A stretch of DNA of 37,355 nt from a virus. This document shows positions 20,257-29,498 of this stretch, one piece after another. Position numbers and translations under genes: made by a program. Under the pieces are notes generated by a model. It worked only from the letters and a program-made list of their open reading frames with translations, made no database searches and was not told where the DNA came from. Numbering within the stretch: position 1 is the first letter of the stretch; the number at the start of each line of letters is the position of its first letter. Location of the stretch: the IMG/VR virus record IMGVR_UViG_3300021438_000038, positions 1 to 37,355 of that record, one strand, 5' to 3'.

Positions 20257-23200
20257 ATGGCCACCCACTCAGATCCGTTCCACCGAACCTTTTTTCCATC
20301 AGGGCCGGTGGCGGTTGGGGCCCCAGCCGTCGACGGTGCCGCCTCTTCGTCGGCAGGCACGATTCCGAGCACCGAAGACCGGCTGTGAAACTTCCGGTTG
20401 GCGGTCTTTCCGAGCTGATCGAGTTGAGCCTTCAGTGTCGTGTTCGAAGTGACATGACCAACCAATGAAGTTGGATCTGGGATCGCATCATCAATCAACC
20501 TGTAGTCAGACCCGGATAGAGCTCCGAGCGTCGCCATGTTTTTGTATCCGACCTTGAGGTCGCTGATCAGGCTGTTGACTCGCTTGGTGTTCTGCTGCCC
20601 TGGCAACAAGCCTCCCTTGTCGATCAACGCCCCGAGCTCCCTGATTGCCTGGTCCGTGTTCCTCTTCTCGGCAAGACCGTCGCGCCACTTCGCGAGCTCT
20701 TCGACCTTCGGCGCCGCACCGGGCTGGAGCTTGTACCCAGGAGCCACGAAGTCTCGGCCGATCTGCGAAGCCGACTCCTTCAGCGCCGCGATGCGCCGGG
20801 TCTCGACGTCCTCTCGCTTGAGCCAATTGTCGAACGAGTGCTGCTTCGTCGCCTCGTCGTGCTCGTCGCGCTTCTGCCCGAGTTGCGCCGAGAGCATCTG
20901 GCCCTGGGCCTTGGCGAGCGGGCTCGAAGCGCGGGCGGTGGCCAAGTCGACCTGGTTCTTGGCGATCTCGAGCGCAGTCGCCTTCGAGGCATCGGCAGAG
21001 GCAATGTCATCTTGTGCCAGCTGGCGATGGAGCGTGTAGATCGAGGTCGCCGAGTCGACCGTCATCTGGCCCTTGCGAAGCCTGATTTCGTGCTCGGCCT
21101 TCTGGGCCTCCAAGTCGCGCCCGATAGCGTTTTCGATGATGCCAGCCGCCCGATTGACACCGTCGTTGCCTGCGCCGATGGCCCCCAGGGCAAGCCCGAT
21201 GGCAGCGGCAATTTTGCCCGGCGTAGACCTCGAGGCCCACCAACGCCCGGGGTCGACCGAGGTGTCCATCGATGCGACGGCCTGGCGAGCCTCGAGGATT
21301 CGGGACATGTCCGCGTCGGCCGCGATCTTCGCCCGGGCTCGAGATTCATTCTGGTCGATGGCGGCCCGCTCGAGCGCCTTCTGTGCGCCCACCAGAGCTT
21401 CGGCTTGGGCTCGTCCGGCCTCCTCGTGCGCCGCCGCCGTGTCGGTGGCCGCCTGTTGCTCAAGGGCGAGGTTGTCGGGAGGCAAGGGCGCCGATCGGGC
21501 GCCGACCGGGCGCCGACCGGGCATTGGTGCGGCAGGTCGAGCGGTTCCGGGAACCACCTCGGAACCACTCGGAACCGGCGAGGTGGCCGCTGGGGCCATC
21601 TGGGCGACCATGCCCGAGGGAGAGCTCGAAGGCCCGGGGATGGTTGGCACCTCGGGCGGCGGGCCCATGTACTGCCCCACGAGCTGATTCCCGAGCTGTC
21701 GGTCTACGGCTGCAGCTCGGGCGGTGTCGCCGGGCCGGGATTCGGGGAGCGGTCTCCCGCGCTCCATCGCGTTGACCGCGGCGTAGGACTCCGGGTCGGG
21801 GTTCCAAAGCTGGCTCCAGAAGCTTCGTTCCTCGGGCACGGTGCCACCGTCGGCGAAGCCACAGGCGCGGGTGAAAGCCCGGTCGCGCTCGCGGATCTCC
21901 CCGCCGTGCGCCGCGTAGGCCGTGCCCGAGTCGCTCGCCCAGCTCGGAGAGTCCCCGCTCGAGTCCGAGCCCGAGCCACTGCCCCAGTCCCCTGCGGCCG
22001 AAGGAGAAGAGTCCGCAGACCACGAATCTGACCCGGAAGTGCCGAGGTTCGCGTTGGCCTCAGCGTCCAAGGCCTTCAGCCGCTTCTCGAGGGCCCCGGC
22101 GCCGGCCGCAAACGCCTGCCCCGCGCCCCCGATGATCCCCCGGATCGCAGCCTGGTTTTGGAGCCCGATGCCAGCGTTCATCATCGAGTTCCGCCACGCA
22201 GCCTGCTGCCGAGCGAGCGCGAACGCGAGGTCCATTTGGCGCTGGCGCTGGATCGCCGCGGCGTACGACTGCCCCCATCGAGCCGCCTCGTTGGCCGCGG
22301 TCGAAGCGGCCTTGCCGCCAGCGCTCGAGAGCTCCTCCGCCGCCTGGCCGCCAATCAGACCCGACGCCGCGCCCCGCCCCGCCCCGCGGGCACCCGTCTG
22401 CGCCGACAAGGCCCCTGCAATGTTTGCGTCAGTCGCGGCCTGCATCGCCTGGGGGGCCACCGACGGGCCGCGGCCGGCGTACGCGTCGAGGAATGCTTGA
22501 GTCGACCCGAGGTTCGCAGCTCGGCTCGCGTCGTAGGCCGTGGTGTCGAGGAGTCCGCCGTTTCGAACACTCGCTGCTTCCTGCGGGGTGCCGATCCCGA
22601 AAACGTACCCCTGCCCGGTCGAGCTTCCGCCCGCCGCGGTCGGATCATTGGCGAGCACCGGCAGTGCATCTTTTGCGTTGGTATCGGGCTTCGTGGCCCA
22701 TGGGTCCGTTGGCACCTTCCCGCCGTCGTCGAAGCGGTGCCCGTGGTGCTCCTTCACCGCCTGGACAAATGAGGCAGCGGCTGCTTCGGGGTTGCCCGAC
22801 TGGGTGACGGAGCGGGGGAGGACGATTTCGCCGGGCGACAGCATCGCCGGAACGGTGTCGTTGGCCTCGTCGTCGCCGAAGACGTGCGCCTTGCCTGGCA
22901 CGGGGCCGCCATCTGACATCTTTCCGCCACCCATGCTTGCGAGCGTGCCTAGGGCCTGGCCATAGCCGGAGTAGATGACGGCGTTGATTTGGTTCGCCGT
23001 GTCGGTGATGCCTTTGTTCGCCTCCCGACGTCCCTGCCGGGCCGCCGCCTGCTCCGCTGCCTGCTGCGCGTCGAGGCTGGCTTGGGCCGCGTTGATGTCC
23101 GAGAGCTGTTGCTGGGCCTGCTGTTTCATTTGCTCTCGGAGCGTCTCGGCCTGGCCGGCCGCACGCTGTTCCACGCCGGCCTGGGCGTTGCCGATGTTCC

Positions 23201-23762
23201 GCCGCATCGCCATCGGGTCGAGCCCGGCTGCCGACTGCCCAAGCGCCGACGCTGCGGCAGAGCCCTGCTGGGTCGCCCGAGCAAGCTGCCCCTCCCATGC
23301 GCCCGAGCCGGTTGCCGCCTGGTCTTGCAGCTGGGCCAGGTAGTCGGCCATCCGCTTCCGGTCCTCGTCCGCCTGAGTCGTCGGGAGCTCGGCCCCGGGG
23401 GCGGTGGCGGGAAGGAGGTTGTTTGTTGCTCCGCTCCAATCAGAGAACCCGGTCACGCCGTAGTTGGGTGCCCCGGGCGATGGCGCCGCTCCACCGGCTT
23501 GGGCGTTGAGCTCGGCGAGCTCTTGCGGCGTGACGGGTGTGCCGTCAGGCCAGACCGACGACCCAGGCGTTCCACCCTTTGTGCCGGGCACGCGCTGGGG
23601 AAGATCGTTTTTGTTCGGGATCTTCTGCCCGGTGGCGTTGTCGATCCAGAATCCGTCCCTGAACGTCGCCTTCGAGCGGTCGACACCCGTGTCATTCGGG
23701 TCGGACCTGTAGACGACGTTGCCGTCTTTGTCCTCCCACGTGCCGTCTGCTCGTCTGGGCAT
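20253..23762 (-). CDS. Large internal virion protein with DGG/SPGE motif
   Basis: An 1169-residue Ala/Gln/Gly-rich, mostly helical protein. Near residues 280-320 it carries KMSDGGPVPGKAHVFG, then DTVPAMLSPGEIVLPRSV, a short conserved block found in many phage internal virion and tape-measure-like proteins. A second DDGGKVP and a YAAHGGEI repeat the theme. The C-terminal 450 residues are long heptad helices ending in a basic domain. There is no sheath or tube gene, so ejection rather than tape measure is the likelier role. It starts just after the nozzle gene. Confidence 0.8.
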   Translation of the reverse strand: MPRRADGTWEDKDGNVVYRSDPNDTGVDRSKATFRDGFWIDNATGQKIPNKNDLPQRVPGTKGGTPGSSVWPDGTPVTPQELAELNAQAGGAAPSPGAPNYGVTGFSDWSGATNNLLPATAPGAELPTTQADEDRKRMADYLAQLQDQAATGSGAWEGQLARATQQGSAAASALGQSAAGLDPMAMRRNIGNAQAGVEQRAAGQAETLREQMKQQAQQQLSDINAAQASLDAQQAAEQAAARQGRREANKGITDTANQINAVIYSGYGQALGTLASMGGGKMSDGGPVPGKAHVFGDDEANDTVPAMLSPGEIVLPRSVTQSGNPEAAAASFVQAVKEHHGHRFDDGGKVPTDPWATKPDTNAKDALPVLANDPTAAGGSSTGQGYVFGIGTPQEAASVRNGGLLDTTAYDASRAANLGSTQAFLDAYAGRGPSVAPQAMQAATDANIAGALSAQTGARGAGRGAASGLIGGQAAEELSSAGGKAASTAANEAARWGQSYAAAIQRQRQMDLAFALARQQAAWRNSMMNAGIGLQNQAAIRGIIGGAGQAFAAGAGALEKRLKALDAEANANLGTSGSDSWSADSSPSAAGDWGSGSGSDSSGDSPSWASDSGTAYAAHGGEIRERDRAFTRACGFADGGTVPEERSFWSQLWNPDPESYAAVNAMERGRPLPESRPGDTARAAAVDRQLGNQLVGQYMGPPPEVPTIPGPSSSPSGMVAQMAPAATSPVPSGSEVVPGTARPAAPMPGRRPVGARSAPLPPDNLALEQQAATDTAAAHEEAGRAQAEALVGAQKALERAAIDQNESRARAKIAADADMSRILEARQAVASMDTSVDPGRWWASRSTPGKIAAAIGLALGAIGAGNDGVNRAAGIIENAIGRDLEAQKAEHEIRLRKGQMTVDSATSIYTLHRQLAQDDIASADASKATALEIAKNQVDLATARASSPLAKAQGQMLSAQLGQKRDEHDEATKQHSFDNWLKREDVETRRIAALKESASQIGRDFVAPGYKLQPGAAPKVEELAKWRDGLAEKRNTDQAIRELGALIDKGGLLPGQQNTKRVNSLISDLKVGYKNMATLGALSGSDYRLIDDAIPDPTSLVGHVTSNTTLKAQLDQLGKTANRKFHSRSSVLGIVPADEEAAPSTAGAPTATGPDGKKVRWNGSEWVAM

Positions 23763-23764
23763 AG

Positions 23765-26700
23765 CTACGGCACCGCCTGGGCCGCGGGTAGTTTGTTGGT
23801 GCCTCGACGCCCGCCGATTTGGAGCGCCAGAGCCTGGAAGCCAGTGAGCCCAGCTGCACCAGCCGACACGGGGTTCTCATTCACCGTGATCGCCACGCTC
23901 TTGCATTTCTGGCGCCTCAGTTTGTGCCGCAGGTCGACCGCGGCCGGGTTGGCGAACGGAATCGCGGTGAGCGTGAGCGGCGAGGTGAGGTAGCAGCCAG
24001 GCGCTCCGGGCGGGTTCTGCGTCTGGTACAGGTCGTCGAAGTCGATTCGGAACGACACGTTCGTCGCCGGAGCAGTCGGGCCCGATGCGGTGAGGTACAG
24101 CCAACGCACCCGCTGGAACCCCTCGAGCGCCGCGAGGTGCAGGAACGACGATCGAGCGGACATGCCGATCGCGAAACCTCCGACGTTGGTGCCCGGGATG
24201 TCGAGGTAGGTCCCCGGCGTGTCTTGGTTGATGCCATCATAGTAGCTAATCGATACGTAGCGTCCGAGCGTTGGCCACCACACGGCGTCCCAGACCTGAA
24301 GCGTGTTGGCGGTCGGAACTTTCGTCAGAGAAGTCACAGTGAACACGCTCCAAACGCCGGACTGGTACGAGTAGCAGAACTGGATCGCGCCTGAGTAGTT
24401 CGTGTCGTACGTGCGCCGCGAGCTGATCCTGATCTCCTGCCTGTCCTCCATCAGAACTGCGCTCGTGATGATGTCCGAGTCCCATCTCTTCACCGGGGCG
24501 CCGATGTACTTGACGGACAGGTCGCGCGTAAGGAGGTACCACCCCTTGGCCGATCGGAACATCACGCCATCTGGAATTCTCAACACGCTCGATGGGGTCG
24601 GGCATCCGACGTCTGAAGGAATCTCCACCGGGTCCGAGTAGCCGTTGTAGCCACCGCTCGGGCTCGGCCCCGTCCCGGTGAGGCGGAACAACTTCCTCTC
24701 GGAGACGATGATCATCATCTCATCCATCGAGGCGAAGCCGGTGACATCTCCAGCCTCGACCGGAAGTTGTCCGCCGAGAAGCTCATTGAACTGGAGCCCG
24801 ACCCCCGTCACCAGCTGTTGCGAGTAGCGGAACCCGCCCGGGCGGTCCATTTGGTTGATCCACAGGCGTTGCTGATGAACTCCGACAATCGAGCACGGGC
24901 CCGGGGCGTCGTTCGGGAGCGTGGTGCCTGCGACGAAGGGCTGGCTGTAGAGGAGCTCGTTGGCTGCGGGCGGACTCACGACTACGGCGGTGACCGACTG
25001 CGCGAGCGCCTTGTTGTTGACGATCTCGATTGGAGCCAGGATCGTCCCGAAGCGCGTGAACGTCGTGCCATTCGGCTGCGTCCCATAGAGCACGTGCTTG
25101 ACGTTCGCGCGTTGGGTCAGCTGCAGCGTCGGTACCCTGAACGTCACGGTGTCGTTGAGGGCCACCACCACCTGCACTGTCGGGCTTGGCGCGGATTGGT
25201 GGCGCTGGCCTTGTCCGTCCACCCATTCGTAGATCGCCACGAATTCGTATGTCCCGGCCGCCCATACTCCTCCGCCCGCCGCAGTCGTGACTCCGAGTCC
25301 TTCCGGGAAAAGGTTGAAGTCTCCTTCGCTGATGTCCGCCCCGTCGTAGAGCGCCAACATCCCGTTGGCGATCATGGTCGAGCGGCCGATCTGTGTTCGT
25401 CGCGGTGCCCAAGCGTCGGCTGGGTTGGTTCCCACCGGAAGGTTCGGTGTCACCAGCAACGTCGCGACTCCGCTCGTCGTGTAGTTCGAGCCGTCGAGCA
25501 GTGTGAATCTCCCGAGCTCGAGAAACGGCAACACGAACGTGTCGATTCCAGTCCGCTCGACGAGTGGCGTCGAGGTTCGCCGCGGAGTCGATGGAGGCAA
25601 CGCACCGTATCCGAACGCGGCGTGCTGGCCGTACATCGCCTTGCCAAGCACGTTTCCTGTGGTTCCATCGAGAAAGTAGATGCCCGACTGAATGACACCG
25701 CCAGAGCCCGCAGCGGCCATGTAGACCGGGAGTGCGATCGTCTCAGGGTAACTGAAGAGACCGCCAACAGGCGGCGTGATCACCATCGGGAACCCGGCGA
25801 TGAACGGACCCTGCAGCGCCGCGAAGTTGGTGTTGGTGACGGAGTTCACCAGCGTTGCCGAGCTCAAGACGAGCATGGACCCGAGCCCCGGAGCAACGAC
25901 TTCGACCGAATACGTTCGGAGCGGTCGAACGCCTATGCCTCCTACTCCTCCGATGTCCGCGAATCCGTCGACGTACACCTGACAGACATAGCCACTGCGC
26001 GGGACATGTCTGGTAGCCACGATATGCGTTGGCTGCGTGGCTCCGAAGATGGCGGTCACTCCATCGATCAGGGTGGCGGTTGTCGGAGCCCATGCCTCGG
26101 TGACAGCCGCTCCGGCCACGCCATTGAGTGCAGCCCCCAGGAGCGGGCTCGCGATGAACGTGGCTGCGTATGAGTCGCCCGGAAGAACTCCGCCCACGCG
26201 CGACAGGCAGATTCCGCAAATGGTCGCATGCGGTGCCTGGATTTGGGTGATCAGGTTCGCCGTCGCCATGATGACTGGTACGAGCGTGATTTCGTTGTAC
26301 GTGACCTGCGAGCACCGAACCGAAGTCACTCCGTCGGTGAAGACGTACGACACCGCCGCCGTGTTGACGAAGTTAGTCACTCCGTCGAAGCCGAATGCGA
26401 TCGCATCGAAACCAATCGCACCGAGGATTCCGACCACGACCCCGAGATTTGTCGAAGGCCCGACGCTGCCAGAAACGGTGGAGTACACGGCAGCGTAGAG
26501 ATTGGGGCCTGCCCCCTGGGTCCACAGGAACATGAACGCGTCGGAGAGGAAGACGACCCGTGGGCTTTGGCCGGTGGCCGAGAGCAACGTTGGTCGGATC
26601 ACCAACGTGCGAGTCGTCGAATCGATCACGCAGAAGTACACCCCGAGCACTGCAGCGCCGACGATCGATCGCTCGCGCCAGACGTAGACCTCGAGGCCGT

Positions 26701-27070
26701 TGCCGTACGCGCAGTCAACCTGGTCGAGCGTGTTGGTTGGCCGCGAGACCTCTCTCTTTTCGAGATGGATGCACGGAAGCTGGCCTGCCGTGTACACGGC
26801 TCCAACAGAGGGCTGAATATTGGTGCTGTAGACGCTCGTGCCGTTGATGGCCAAAAGCTCGTCATCGAACGTCGCGAGACCGTTCCCGTTGGCGGCTGCC
26901 ACCAGCGCCCGCACGCCCTCACGCTTCGAGATCGCTCCGTCCTTCGAGTGGACGCAATTCGTCAGCAAGTCCCATTGGCCCGGAACCCTCAACTTCGGGT
27001 TCGTGCGCGTGTCGAGGCCACCGGTGAAGTCCACCGAGACCAACTGGAAATCTAAGCCCTCAGCACCCAA
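23765..27070 (-). CDS. Tail nozzle-type protein
   Basis: An 1101-residue beta-rich protein. The N-terminus VDFTGGLDTRTNPKLRVPGQWDLLTNCVHSKDGAISKREGVRALV is the pattern of large podovirus nozzle (tail tubular B-like) proteins, in which a beta-propeller closes the short tail. Repeated Gly/Val/Thr strands run through the rest, with WINQMDRPGGFRYSQQ and LTGTGPSPSGGYNGYS late in the protein. The start is a TTG (27070) with GGAG six bases upstream, two bases after the upstream stop. It follows adaptor and fibre-knob genes, as expected for a short-tail assembly line. Confidence 0.78.
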   Translation of the reverse strand: MGAEGLDFQLVSVDFTGGLDTRTNPKLRVPGQWDLLTNCVHSKDGAISKREGVRALVAAANGNGLATFDDELLAINGTSVYSTNIQPSVGAVYTAGQLPCIHLEKREVSRPTNTLDQVDCAYGNGLEVYVWRERSIVGAAVLGVYFCVIDSTTRTLVIRPTLLSATGQSPRVVFLSDAFMFLWTQGAGPNLYAAVYSTVSGSVGPSTNLGVVVGILGAIGFDAIAFGFDGVTNFVNTAAVSYVFTDGVTSVRCSQVTYNEITLVPVIMATANLITQIQAPHATICGICLSRVGGVLPGDSYAATFIASPLLGAALNGVAGAAVTEAWAPTTATLIDGVTAIFGATQPTHIVATRHVPRSGYVCQVYVDGFADIGGVGGIGVRPLRTYSVEVVAPGLGSMLVLSSATLVNSVTNTNFAALQGPFIAGFPMVITPPVGGLFSYPETIALPVYMAAAGSGGVIQSGIYFLDGTTGNVLGKAMYGQHAAFGYGALPPSTPRRTSTPLVERTGIDTFVLPFLELGRFTLLDGSNYTTSGVATLLVTPNLPVGTNPADAWAPRRTQIGRSTMIANGMLALYDGADISEGDFNLFPEGLGVTTAAGGGVWAAGTYEFVAIYEWVDGQGQRHQSAPSPTVQVVVALNDTVTFRVPTLQLTQRANVKHVLYGTQPNGTTFTRFGTILAPIEIVNNKALAQSVTAVVVSPPAANELLYSQPFVAGTTLPNDAPGPCSIVGVHQQRLWINQMDRPGGFRYSQQLVTGVGLQFNELLGGQLPVEAGDVTGFASMDEMMIIVSERKLFRLTGTGPSPSGGYNGYSDPVEIPSDVGCPTPSSVLRIPDGVMFRSAKGWYLLTRDLSVKYIGAPVKRWDSDIITSAVLMEDRQEIRISSRRTYDTNYSGAIQFCYSYQSGVWSVFTVTSLTKVPTANTLQVWDAVWWPTLGRYVSISYYDGINQDTPGTYLDIPGTNVGGFAIGMSARSSFLHLAALEGFQRVRWLYLTASGPTAPATNVSFRIDFDDLYQTQNPPGAPGCYLTSPLTLTAIPFANPAAVDLRHKLRRQKCKSVAITVNENPVSAGAAGLTGFQALALQIGGRRGTNKLPAAQAVP

Positions 27071-27529
27071 TCATTGCTCCGCTAGGAAAGAGAAGTTGAA
27101 GGCAAGCGACCAACCGGCACCTACGGCTTGCGCGTTGACGAGTCGCCCATCTGAGTACAGAAGCACGGACGCGAATCCAGCAGTAGAGTCACAAACAAAG
27201 TCAAGATTCAGAGCAGGGCGATATCCGATCGCAAATCTGGCAATTGTGGACGCTCCAGGAATCAAGACACCGATTGAATTCGCCACGAAACCTTGAGCAT
27301 GGACGTAGCCGAGTGCGTCTCTGTGGTAGCGCATCGGAGCCCACCCGGCGCCGAAGTCGAGGAACCCGCTCTGGAGTGGAGGACGAATCCACGCCGGAGG
27401 ATTGGCGCCCATGATCGGCGTTGCCATCACCGCCTTGGCCACCGGCTCCACGAGGCGAGAGATCGCGTCCGTCTGCCGGTTGGCATTCGGGTCCGGCCCG
27501 CGCAGGTTGGTGAGCATGTTCGATGCCAT
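27071..27529 (-). CDS. Fibre-knob-like virion protein
   Basis: A 152-residue protein. After a ~45-residue N-terminal arm it shows WAPMRYHRDALGYVHAQGFVANS, IPGASTIARFAIGYRP and VLLYSDGRLVNAQAVGAGWSLAFN. This is the pattern of the small beta-barrel knob (Y-x-D-x-x-G-x-V-H-x-x-G-x-V, then GYRP) seen at the ends of many phage fibres and decoration proteins. Host-surface binding is therefore plausible. TGATG overlap with the adaptor gene sets the start at 27529. Confidence 0.75.
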   Translation of the reverse strand: MASNMLTNLRGPDPNANRQTDAISRLVEPVAKAVMATPIMGANPPAWIRPPLQSGFLDFGAGWAPMRYHRDALGYVHAQGFVANSIGVLIPGASTIARFAIGYRPALNLDFVCDSTAGFASVLLYSDGRLVNAQAVGAGWSLAFNFSFLAEQ

Positions 27530-28251
27530 CACCAATACCCTCCGTCACCCCAGTCGTTGCCCGCGCCGTCGGGACCCCATGCCGGGAGGCCGTTGCCGCG
27601 AAGCCAAATCTGATTCCCGTTGAGCCGGTACCGCATCGAGCGCCCGCGGCGCCTCTGAACGTCGGCGACGCACGCTGGGGATCCGGCGTCGCGGTTGGTG
27701 ATCTCGCCCTGCAGGCGCTCGAGCAGGGCCGCCTTGCGCGCCATGAACGAGGTGACGTCGGCCTCCTCCTTCGTCAGGGCTTTGATGCATGCGTCGACGA
27801 CGATGTACTCTTCCCAGCCGTTCACGCCGTCGATCGTGTCTCCGTCGGCTGTGAGGACGAGCGACCGAGGCACGTAGAGAAGTCGAATCGTCTGCCCGGC
27901 CGACGGGATCATCGAGCCCAAGAAGCCGAACGTGTTGCGCTCGGCCAGCTGGAACGGCTTCAGTGCCACCCAGTAGTTCGGCGCCGTGACTTGGATGTCG
28001 ACCGCCAACAACTTGAACATATCCGTGGGCAACGCGAACATCTCGTTGAGCCCGTCGGTCGTGATGAGGAAGCCAGAAGCCGGCGTCTGGGTGAAATAGT
28101 CGTTCCCGAAGGCGGTGACGATCAGGCCGTAGAGCTCTTGGTACGAAGCGGCTATGTAGCCGTTCCACTCGGTGTCAGTGATGAACGTCTGGCCGACGTT
28201 GTCACTCTCCTGCTTTGAACGATCTCGAAGCTGAAGCAGCGTCGTGGCCAA
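27529..28251 (-). CDS. Head-tail adaptor protein
   Basis: A 240-residue protein. The N-terminal LLQLRDRSKQESDNVGQTFITDTEWNGYIAASYQELYGLIV is characteristic of small adaptor proteins that bind under the portal in podoviruses, followed by a beta-rich middle (RLLYVPRSLVLTADGDTIDGVNGWEEYIVVDACIKALTKEE) and a basic end. It starts at a TTG with an ideal AGGAG seven bases upstream. It is the first gene after the 106-bp intergenic region. Confidence 0.78.
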   Translation of the reverse strand: MATTLLQLRDRSKQESDNVGQTFITDTEWNGYIAASYQELYGLIVTAFGNDYFTQTPASGFLITTDGLNEMFALPTDMFKLLAVDIQVTAPNYWVALKPFQLAERNTFGFLGSMIPSAGQTIRLLYVPRSLVLTADGDTIDGVNGWEEYIVVDACIKALTKEEADVTSFMARKAALLERLQGEITNRDAGSPACVADVQRRRGRSMRYRLNGNQIWLRGNGLPAWGPDGAGNDWGDGGYW

Positions 28252-28357
28252 GGTGTCACTCCTGAAGCTCGGGGGACCCTACGGCTGCTGCTGTACTTCG
28301 GCACCGAGCGACTACGGGAGGTGAGCCGCCCGGTGCCATTCTGCCCCGCGGAAGAGG
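28252..28357 (-). other. Intergenic region with inverted repeat
   Basis: A 106-bp gap between virion genes. GGCACCG (28300-28306) and CGGTGCC (28331-28337) can form a 7-bp stem over a 24-nt loop that includes CACCTCCC. No T-run follows. It may be a weak RNA structure; there is no gene on either strand that I can support. Confidence 0.4.
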
Positions 28358-28987
28358 TTACGAGGCGTCCTCTTCCCATTCAATGAAGTAGCACAACACA
28401 GTGCCGGCCGCCAGGTTGGCCGCAGCCACGTTCTGCACCTCGAGGTACTGGGCTGCTCCGCGGAGGACGATCGCCTGTCCGATGGGGGCGCCGAACTCAG
28501 GGAAGAGCTGAGTCTGAGCCGGAGGTGAAGTGATCGGCACCGCGGTCACGCAGAGCTGCACGTTTGCCATCGAGAGAGGGCCGCCGATCGCGGTGCCGGT
28601 GGCCTTCAGCGACGTCGTGTAATGCTGCACGACGGCGGTGGCAGCAGCACTCGCCGAGTCGAGCGGGGTGGGCGTGGGCGTGACGGTCGTCCCGCCTGCG
28701 CCGAGGGCCGACGTCTTCAGGAGCTGAACGATCGCCTGCCCTGAGCCCGTGGCCACGCCGCCGACGCCGATGCGCTTGATGCGCACGGTCCTGGTTGCGC
28801 TGCCCTGGATCGAGATGAGCGTCACGGCGCCGGTCGCCTGGGGCGTGAAGTTGGCGGCAGCCCGGTAGGTGGCCTTGCCCGAGTCCACCGAGATGACACT
28901 CGCGTGGAATCCCGAGGTGTCCTGAGTTGCGGCGATCGACTGAGCTGCGTTGTTTCCGTCTCGAACGACAAGAGGGGTCCAAGCCAT
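28358..28987 (-). CDS. Virion structural protein
   Basis: A 209-residue beta-rich protein starting MAWTPLVVRDGNNAAQSIAATQD, with KATYRAAANFTPQATGAVTLISIQGSATRTVRIKRIGVGG. This N-terminal pattern is shared by many phage structural proteins of unknown precise role, often encoded near capsid or tail genes. AAGGAG precedes the ATG at 28987. It may be a decoration or tail-associated protein. Confidence 0.77.
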   Translation of the reverse strand: MAWTPLVVRDGNNAAQSIAATQDTSGFHASVISVDSGKATYRAAANFTPQATGAVTLISIQGSATRTVRIKRIGVGGVATGSGQAIVQLLKTSALGAGGTTVTPTPTPLDSASAAATAVVQHYTTSLKATGTAIGGPLSMANVQLCVTAVPITSPPAQTQLFPEFGAPIGQAIVLRGAAQYLEVQNVAAANLAAGTVLCYFIEWEEDAS

Positions 28988-29000
28988 TTTGAGTATCTCC

Positions 29001-29498
29001 TTACAGCGTGACCAGATTGATGAGGTTGAAGCCCGATGCAAGCTGCAGAGCTCCACCCTGGGCCACGGGGAAAGGAGCGACGGTGGACAACACGGGGAAC
29101 GGCTGGGCGACGGTCGACACGACGCCGTCTGAAGACTGGCACTGGGCGCGAAGCGTGACGGTGGTGTCTCGAGGCGGGCCGAAGACGCCTTGCGCACCGC
29201 CCGGGGCCTGAGGGCTGGGGCCCGAGTAGCCCGGCACCGTGAAGGCCACCTCGAACGGGTACGTCTCCGACAAGCCGGGGCCGATGACGGGGTTGCCCAG
29301 CCCCGCGGGCAGGTTCGGCCGCAGGTAGCTGGGCTGGTCGACGCGGGAGCCGGACTTCGACTCCTCGTAGACCGAGAGCGAGGTGACGGTGAGCGCCACT
29401 GCGCCCGGGTTCGTCACCGTGAGGAGCACCGCGTTCGGCCGCCCGTTGGCCGAATCGGACCAGGCGAAGCCTCGGGACATCGCGAGAACGAAAGGCAT
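29001..29498 (-). CDS. Virion protein, second of a tandem paralogous pair
   Basis: A 165-residue protein similar by eye to the product of the next gene upstream (29498-30025). The first has PNAVLLTVTNPGAVALTVTSLSV, the other PVAVFITATNPGAVAIAITGGDL, and both end in a Gly-Gly-Phe/Ala-Leu ... NL(V/I) pattern. The beta-sandwich-like layout with NPGA suggests an immunoglobulin-like fold, perhaps a capsid decoration protein. The start overlaps the preceding stop (TGATG). Confidence 0.75.
   Translation of the reverse strand: MPFVLAMSRGFAWSDSANGRPNAVLLTVTNPGAVALTVTSLSVYEESKSGSRVDQPSYLRPNLPAGLGNPVIGPGLSETYPFEVAFTVPGYSGPSPQAPGGAQGVFGPPRDTTVTLRAQCQSSDGVVSTVAQPFPVLSTVAPFPVAQGGALQLASGFNLINLVTL

Noticed and set aside
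18985-20388. Long rightward open frame opposite the ejection-protein gene; others lie at 24767-26173, 30234-31961, 22989-23993 and 35421-36842
   Set aside because: They lie exactly opposite well-supported virion genes, are Arg/His/Leu-rich as antisense of GC-rich genes, and lack ribosome-binding sites or family signatures.
28300-28337. Inverted repeat GGCACCG/CGGTGCC as an intrinsic terminator
   Set aside because: The loop is 24 nt and no T-run follows in either direction; kept only as a possible RNA structure.
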